This document shows positions 58,734 to 62,630 of a stretch of 62,630 nucleotides of DNA, in pieces (within the stretch, counting starts at the first letter, position 1; every line of letters starts with the position of its first letter). Where the stretch lies: NCBI GenBank assembly GCA_018500075.1, contig JAHBAN010000048.1, positions 1 to 62,630 of the forward strand, read 5' to 3'. A model generated the notes under the pieces. It worked only from the letters and a program-made list of their open reading frames with translations, was not told the origin of the DNA and made no database searches. The position numbers were made by a program, and so were the translations under genes. Source of the DNA: Flavobacteriia bacterium. GTDB lineage: Bacteria; Bacteroidota; Bacteroidia; Flavobacteriales; Flavobacteriaceae.

Positions 58734-59416
58734 ACGCCCAGATAGTCCTGCGTGATCTCATCGTCCAGATCGCTCATCGCGCCCTGCCAGACAGAGCGCC
58801 CGCGCTCAAGGATCACTGCGCTGTCACATATCCCGCGCAGCTCGCGCACCGACTTGTCAATCACCAGAATCGACAGCCCCGTTTCTGCCTTGAGCCGCGC
58901 AATCGCGGCCCAGATTTCCTGTCGAATGATCGGTGCCAGCCCCTCTGTTGCCTCGTCCAGAACAAGCAGCCGGGGATTGGTCATCAAGGCGCGCCCGATT
59001 GCAAGCATCTGCTGCTCGCCGCCCGAAAGCGAGGCGGCGCGCTGGTCTTTGCGCTCTGCAAGCCGCGGAAAAAGCGCCGCCACCCGAGACAGATCCCAAT
59101 GCCCCTTGCGCGCTGCGGCGCGCAGATTTTCCTCCACGGTCAGGGAGGCAAAACAGCGCCGCCCCTCCGGCACAAGCCCGATCCCGAGCCGCGCCGCGCG
59201 GTGGCTTGGCAGGCGCGCAAGATCGTGCCCGTCAAAGACAATCTGCCCCTCGGCCGGCATCATCCGACAGATACATTTTACGGTCGTGCTCTTGCCCATC
59301 CCGTTGCGCCCCATCAGCGCCAGAACCTCGCCCTCAGACAGCCTCAGCGAAACCCCGAACAGCGCCTGACTTGCGCCATAAGAGGCGCAGACATCAGAGA
59401 GCGTCAAAAAGCTCAT
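58730..59416 (-). CDS. livF: Branched-chain amino acid-type ABC transporter ATP-binding protein LivF
   Basis: A 228-residue ATPase with Walker A GRNGMGKSTT, signature LSGGEQQMLAIGRAL and Walker B RLLVLDEATEGLAP. The short length and GLVPEGRRCFASLTVEENL place it in the LivF group. It pairs with LivG to power uptake of branched-chain amino acids, amides, urea or related solutes. It is the last gene of the minus-strand liv operon and overlaps livG by 4 bases. Confidence 0.94.
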   Translation of the reverse strand: MSFLTLSDVCASYGASQALFGVSLRLSEGEVLALMGRNGMGKSTTVKCICRMMPAEGQIVFDGHDLARLPSHRAARLGIGLVPEGRRCFASLTVEENLRAAARKGHWDLSRVAALFPRLAERKDQRAASLSGGEQQMLAIGRALMTNPRLLVLDEATEGLAPIIRQEIWAAIARLKAETGLSILVIDKSVRELRGICDSAVILERGRSVWQGAMSDLDDEITQDYLGV

Positions 59417-60162
59417 GCCTGTTCCCCCAGATAGGCGTCGCGCACCTCCGGATTGGCCCGGATCTCGTCCACCGTGCCGGTCGCAATCACCTGCCCGTAA
59501 ACCAAAACACTGATCCGGTCGGCCAGCGCAAAAACCGCGTCCATATCATGCTCCACCAAAAGGATCGGTGCCTCCCGCTTCAGCTCAGAGAGAAACCCCG
59601 TCAACCGCTGGCTGCCCTCCGCGCCAAGCCCCGCCATCGGCTCGTCCATCAAGAAAGCCTTGGGGGCCAGCGTCAGCGCCACAGCCACCTCAAGCTGGCG
59701 GCGCTGCCCGTGGCTCAGCTCGGCTGTGCGCCTGTTGCGAAGCTCTTGCAAGCCGACCCGCGCCAGCGCCGAATCTGCCCGCGCCAGCAGCGCCTTGTCT
59801 TTCAATGCCGGCGCCCAGAACCGCCAGGGCCGCCCCCCCGCGCCCAGCGCCCCGAGGACGGCATTTTGCAAAACCGTATCCTCCATCGCCAAAGCCGAAA
59901 TCTGAAAGGTCCGCCCCAAGCCCGCCTTGGCGCGCGCCCGCGTGCTGAGCGCCGTGACATCCCGCCCCATCAGTTCTATACGCCCCGCATCCGGCGCAAG
60001 CGTGCCGCATATCTGCGCAATCAGCGTCGACTTCCCCGCCCCGTTCGGGCCGATAATGGCGTGGATTTCACCCGCCTTCAGCGTCAGCGAAATATCCTCG
60101 CTCGCCTTTAATGCGCCAAAAGACTTGCAGATCCCGTAGGCCGCCAGAACCGGTTCAGACAT
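59413..60162 (-). CDS. livG: Branched-chain amino acid-type ABC transporter ATP-binding protein LivG
   Basis: A 249-residue ATPase. Walker A is GPNGAGKSTL, the Q-loop region is GLGRTFQISALAMEDTV (typical of LivG), the signature is the variant LSHGQRRQLEVAVAL, Walker B is AFLMDEPMAGLG, and the switch His is in LLVEHDMDAVF. The start is ATG 60162, overlapping livM by 8 bases; an upstream extension from 60294 lies inside livM. Confidence 0.94.
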   Translation of the reverse strand: MSEPVLAAYGICKSFGALKASEDISLTLKAGEIHAIIGPNGAGKSTLIAQICGTLAPDAGRIELMGRDVTALSTRARAKAGLGRTFQISALAMEDTVLQNAVLGALGAGGRPWRFWAPALKDKALLARADSALARVGLQELRNRRTAELSHGQRRQLEVAVALTLAPKAFLMDEPMAGLGAEGSQRLTGFLSELKREAPILLVEHDMDAVFALADRISVLVYGQVIATGTVDEIRANPEVRDAYLGEQA

Positions 60163-61138
60163 CGTTGCGCTCCCGCCCTGAAAGCATCCCGACAATCCCC
60201 CCGCGCCCGAACAGCACGATGACGAGCAAAAGCAACCCGAGATAGATATGCCAATACGCGCTGAGGCCGCCGAGCCAATGCTCCAGTCCGACAAACACGA
60301 GCGCGCCGATCACAGGCCCAAAGAGCCGCCCAACGCCACCAATGATGATAAACACCATGATCTCCCCCGAGAGCTGCCAGCTGAACATGGTCGGGCTGAC
60401 AAACCGGTTGAGATCGGCAAACAATGCCCCTGCAAGCCCTGTGATCGCGCCCGAAATCACAAAGGCCACCAGCTTGAGCCGCATCCCGTCCAACCCCACA
60501 GTCTCGACCCGCTGCGGCACCTGCCGCACCGCCCCCAGCGCGAGGCCAAAAGGCGATTTCGCCAGCCGATGCGCCATCAGCAGCGCCAGACCGAGGATCG
60601 CAAGACAGATGCCATAAAACTGGATCGGATCAAGCGTGTCCAGACCGGGAAATCCGTTGCGCACATAGATAGACAGCCCGTCTTCGCCGCCATAGGCCGC
60701 CCAGCTGATCGCGAAGTAATAAAACATCTGGCCAAAGGCGAGCGTGATCATGATGAAATAAACGCCCCCCGTGCGCAGCGAAAGCACGCCGATCAGGAGC
60801 GCCGCCAATGACGCAAGAGCCACCGCACCAAGCCAGATCACCGGCATCGATTTCGTGCCCTCAATAAGCAAGGGCGACTCCATCAGCGGCGTATATGTCT
60901 GCGCATTATAGGCCAGAATGCCCATCGTATAGCCCCCCAGACCAAAAAAGACCGCGTGCCCGAAACTCACCAGACCGCCAAGGCCCAGAGCGATATTGAG
61001 GCCCACAGCCGCCAGCGCAAAAATAGCCGCCCGCGTCATCAGGGTGATTGTGAAAGGCGCATCAGCCCAAAGCGCCCAAGCCGGCACAGCCAGCAGGATT
61101 GCAACAATCACAGCGTTGAGATGGCGCTCCGCGATCAT
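60155..61138 (-). CDS. livM: Branched-chain amino acid-type ABC transporter permease LivM
   Basis: A 327-residue permease with about nine spans and the family core AVGLNIALGLGGLVSFGHAVFFGLGGYTMGIL, plus AFVISGAITGLAGALFADLNRFVSPTMF and GRLFGPVIGALVFVGLE. It pairs with LivH to form the transport channel. It starts at ATG 61138 within the livH stop (ATGA). Confidence 0.94.
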   Translation of the reverse strand: MIAERHLNAVIVAILLAVPAWALWADAPFTITLMTRAAIFALAAVGLNIALGLGGLVSFGHAVFFGLGGYTMGILAYNAQTYTPLMESPLLIEGTKSMPVIWLGAVALASLAALLIGVLSLRTGGVYFIMITLAFGQMFYYFAISWAAYGGEDGLSIYVRNGFPGLDTLDPIQFYGICLAILGLALLMAHRLAKSPFGLALGAVRQVPQRVETVGLDGMRLKLVAFVISGAITGLAGALFADLNRFVSPTMFSWQLSGEIMVFIIIGGVGRLFGPVIGALVFVGLEHWLGGLSAYWHIYLGLLLLVIVLFGRGGIVGMLSGRERNDV

Positions 61139-62055
61139 GCCCGCACCCCGTAAAGCCCGGTTGGCCGCCAGATCAGCACCGCGCCCATGAGGATATAGAT
61201 CGCCATTGACGCCAGCGAGGAGCCGACAGAGGCAGCAACGGCAGGCGTCATAAACAGCCCGAAGAGCTGCGGCAGAAAGACCCCGCCCAGCGTATCTGTC
61301 AGCCCCACCAGAAGCGCACCCACAAGCGCGCCTTTGATCGAGCCGATCCCGCCAATCACAATCACCACAAAGGCCAGAATCAAGACCGGCTCGCCCATCC
61401 CGACCTGCACCGACTGGATCGCGCCAACAAGCGCACCCGCCAAGCCCGCAAGCGCGGCACCCAGCGCAAAAATGAGGGTGTAGAGCCTTGAAATATCGCC
61501 CCCCAAAGCCGCAATCATCTCGCGGTCGTTCTCCCCCGCCCTGATCTGGATCCCGATCCGGGTGCGCGTGATCATCAGGCCAAGCCCCGCCGCCACAAGC
61601 AGGCCAGCCCCGATCAACACGAGCCGATATAGCGGATACTCGATCCCGCCGGGCAGGCTCACAGGGCCGCTCAAATAGGTCGGGATCTGCAAGAACAGCG
61701 GAAACGAGCCGAACATCCAGCGCGTGCCTTCCGAAAAAATCAGAATGAGCGCAAATGTTGCGAGCACCTGATCAAGATGATCCTTGTCATAGAGCCGGCG
61801 GATCACCAGAAACTCGATCAAGGCCCCCGCCGCCGCCGCCGCGGCCATCGCCGCCGCAAGCGCCAACAGAAAAGAACCGCTCGCCGCCGCCACAGCCGCC
61901 GCAGCAAAAGCCCCGACCATATAGAGTGAGCCATGGGCAAGGTTGATCAAGCCCATCACTCCGAAGATGAGCGTGAGACCCGCGGCCATAAGAAACAGCA
62001 TAATGCCAAACTGAAGCCCGTTCAGCACCTGCTCTGCGATTAGGATAAACGACAT
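61135..62055 (-). CDS. livH: Branched-chain amino acid-type ABC transporter permease LivH
   Basis: A 306-residue permease: LNGLQFGIMLFLMAAGLTLIFGVMGLINLAHGSLYMVGAF is the LivH hallmark, and AGALVGAIQSVQVGMGEPVLILAFVVIVIGGIGSIKGALVGALLVGLTDTL the second-half core. A run of alanines near residue 65 (AAAMAAAAAAG) comes from GCC repeats in the DNA. It lies 46 bases after the binding-protein gene, with a hairpin in the gap. Confidence 0.94.
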   Translation of the reverse strand: MSFILIAEQVLNGLQFGIMLFLMAAGLTLIFGVMGLINLAHGSLYMVGAFAAAAVAAASGSFLLALAAAMAAAAAAGALIEFLVIRRLYDKDHLDQVLATFALILIFSEGTRWMFGSFPLFLQIPTYLSGPVSLPGGIEYPLYRLVLIGAGLLVAAGLGLMITRTRIGIQIRAGENDREMIAALGGDISRLYTLIFALGAALAGLAGALVGAIQSVQVGMGEPVLILAFVVIVIGGIGSIKGALVGALLVGLTDTLGGVFLPQLFGLFMTPAVAASVGSSLASMAIYILMGAVLIWRPTGLYGVRA

Positions 62056-62068
62056 ATGTTTTGCAAAC

Positions 62069-62094
62069 TGGCCGCGCCGGTCCTGACGCGGCCA
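62069..62094 (-). promoter_or_regulatory. Intercistronic stem-loop between the binding-protein gene and livH
   Basis: Perfect 8-bp arms TGGCCGCG and CGCGGCCA flank a 10-base loop in the 46-base gap. It is placed exactly like the hairpin between tctC and tctB and probably protects or partly terminates the binding-protein message. Confidence 0.55.
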
Positions 62095-62101
62095 AAGTCA
62101 A

Positions 62102-62630
62102 TTACATCTTGCAATCAGCCGCATAGGCGTCGGCATGGTTTTCCAGCGCAGGGCCGATCAGCCTGTTGGTATAGACATCGCCCTCCTTGACCACTTCCCG
62201 CGCATAAATTGTCTGGATCGGGTGGTGGTTGTTGCCAAATTTGAAGGCGCCGCGTGTGCTGTCAAACTCCGCCGCCTTGAGCGCTGCGCGGAAGGCATCG
62301 GCATCGCTCACCTCGGCCTTGTTGAGAGCCGAGATCAACAGGTTCGCCGTGTCAAACCCCTGGCTCGCATAGAGCGAAGGCAGGCGGCCATATTCGGCCT
62401 CAAAGCTCGCTACAAACGCCGCGTTGGTGGGCGTGTCGAGGTCTTTGTTCCACTGCGAGGTGTTCACAACCCCGAGCGCCGCATCGCCCACGGCCTGCAA
62501 AATGCCCTGATCAAACGAAAAGGCCGGCCCGACAACGGGCAGGTCCACGCCTGAGTCCGCATATTGCTTGAGGAAGGCGATCCCCATGCCGCCCGGCAGG
62601 AAGAAAAAGACCGAATCCGCACCGCTCGCG
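62102..62630 (-). CDS. Branched-chain amino acid-type ABC transporter substrate-binding protein, 5' end cut by window edge
   Basis: The frame stays open to the right edge (SGADSVFFFLPGGMGIAFLKQYADSG at the visible start), so about 175 C-terminal residues are present and the ATG inside it is not the start. Segments such as GVVNTSQWNKDLDTPTNAAFVASFEAEYGRLPSLYASQGFDTANLL belong to the Peripla_BP_6 (LivJ/AmiC-like) family. The ligand may be an amino acid, amide or aromatic acid. The gene heads the liv operon visible here. Confidence 0.9.
   Translation of the reverse strand, partial: ASGADSVFFFLPGGMGIAFLKQYADSGVDLPVVGPAFSFDQGILQAVGDAALGVVNTSQWNKDLDTPTNAAFVASFEAEYGRLPSLYASQGFDTANLLISALNKAEVSDADAFRAALKAAEFDSTRGAFKFGNNHHPIQTIYAREVVKEGDVYTNRLIGPALENHADAYAADCKM

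Noticed and set aside
61840..61870. GCC microsatellite as a phase-variation tract
   Set aside because: It is in-frame Ala codons inside livH, interrupted several times, and triplet changes would not shift the frame.
1..62630. CRISPR arrays, tRNA or rRNA genes, insertion sequences, prophage
   Set aside because: Both strands were read for these. No regularly spaced repeats, cloverleaf sequences, transposase or integrase motifs were found.

Overview
The window is a gene-dense, high-GC stretch of an alphaproteobacterial chromosome. It most resembles the Rhodobacteraceae (Roseobacter group). The clues are a TctABC-type tripartite transporter, duplicated MltB-type transglycosylases, Hint_2 secreted proteins, a CinA-like/SfsA/Map neighbourhood, a candidate TTAA-N7-TTAA (CtrA-type) site, very short intergenic gaps and many 4-bp start/stop overlaps. 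No rRNA, tRNA, CRISPR, insertion sequence or prophage was seen, and base composition looks even, so this reads as ordinary chromosome rather than an island. Both ends cut through genes: a TetR regulator on the left and a branched-chain amino-acid-type binding protein on the right.

Layout. 1-1.6 kb: TetR fragment, META-domain lipoprotein, RecO. 1.6-11.3 kb: a divergent catabolic locus. On the minus strand are tctC-tctB-tctA, an aldehyde dehydrogenase, an APH-type small-molecule kinase and a Tm-1-like protein. On the plus strand are an IclR regulator, a HAD hydrolase and a class III aminotransferase. Two palindromes lie in the shared promoter region. 11.3-13.9 kb: an MltB-type transglycosylase and mlaC-mlaA. 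14-17.1 kb: a type I secretion ABC/HlyD pair without an adjacent substrate. 17.2-31.8 kb: housekeeping and small-molecule genes (RidA, GDPD, FemAB-like, pterin dehydratase, YaeQ, peroxiredoxin, ferredoxin reductase-like, RsmD, Map, SfsA, CinA-like, acetyltransferase, AhpD-like, OmpA, DUF952, PyrD, ArsC-like, MATE, two hotdog thioesterases). 32-40.8 kb: a beta-oxidation operon (two MerR regulators, two acyl-CoA dehydrogenases, a GST, thiolase, NTF2-like protein, FadB multienzyme). 41.2-44.5 kb: sulfotransferase, EamA exporter, acyl-CoA synthetase. 44.7-49.7 kb: a degenerate M48-like membrane protein, then a three-subunit molybdenum hydroxylase with its own MoaD-like protein. 50-55.8 kb: a second transglycosylase, RNase R, a DUF2064 protein and DapE. 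56-58.7 kb: tandem Hint-domain proteins, the second lacking the catalytic residues. 58.7-62.6 kb: a LIV-type ABC transporter.

The most interesting material outside the genes is a family of five dispersed intergenic repeats, at about 27.65, 36.15, 44.5, 49.7 and 51.5 kb. They share a pyrimidine tract followed by AAATATCC and a G-rich run, then one to three hairpins. The stem sequences differ between copies but pairing is kept. Other non-coding signals are a TTACGT-based operator beside the MerR genes, two intercistronic hairpins downstream of transporter binding-protein genes, three GTGCAC palindromes spaced one helical turn apart upstream of RNase R, and a 14-bp-arm hairpin in the only gene-free stretch longer than 300 bases.

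All functions are inferred from reading translated sequence and motifs; no database search was run.
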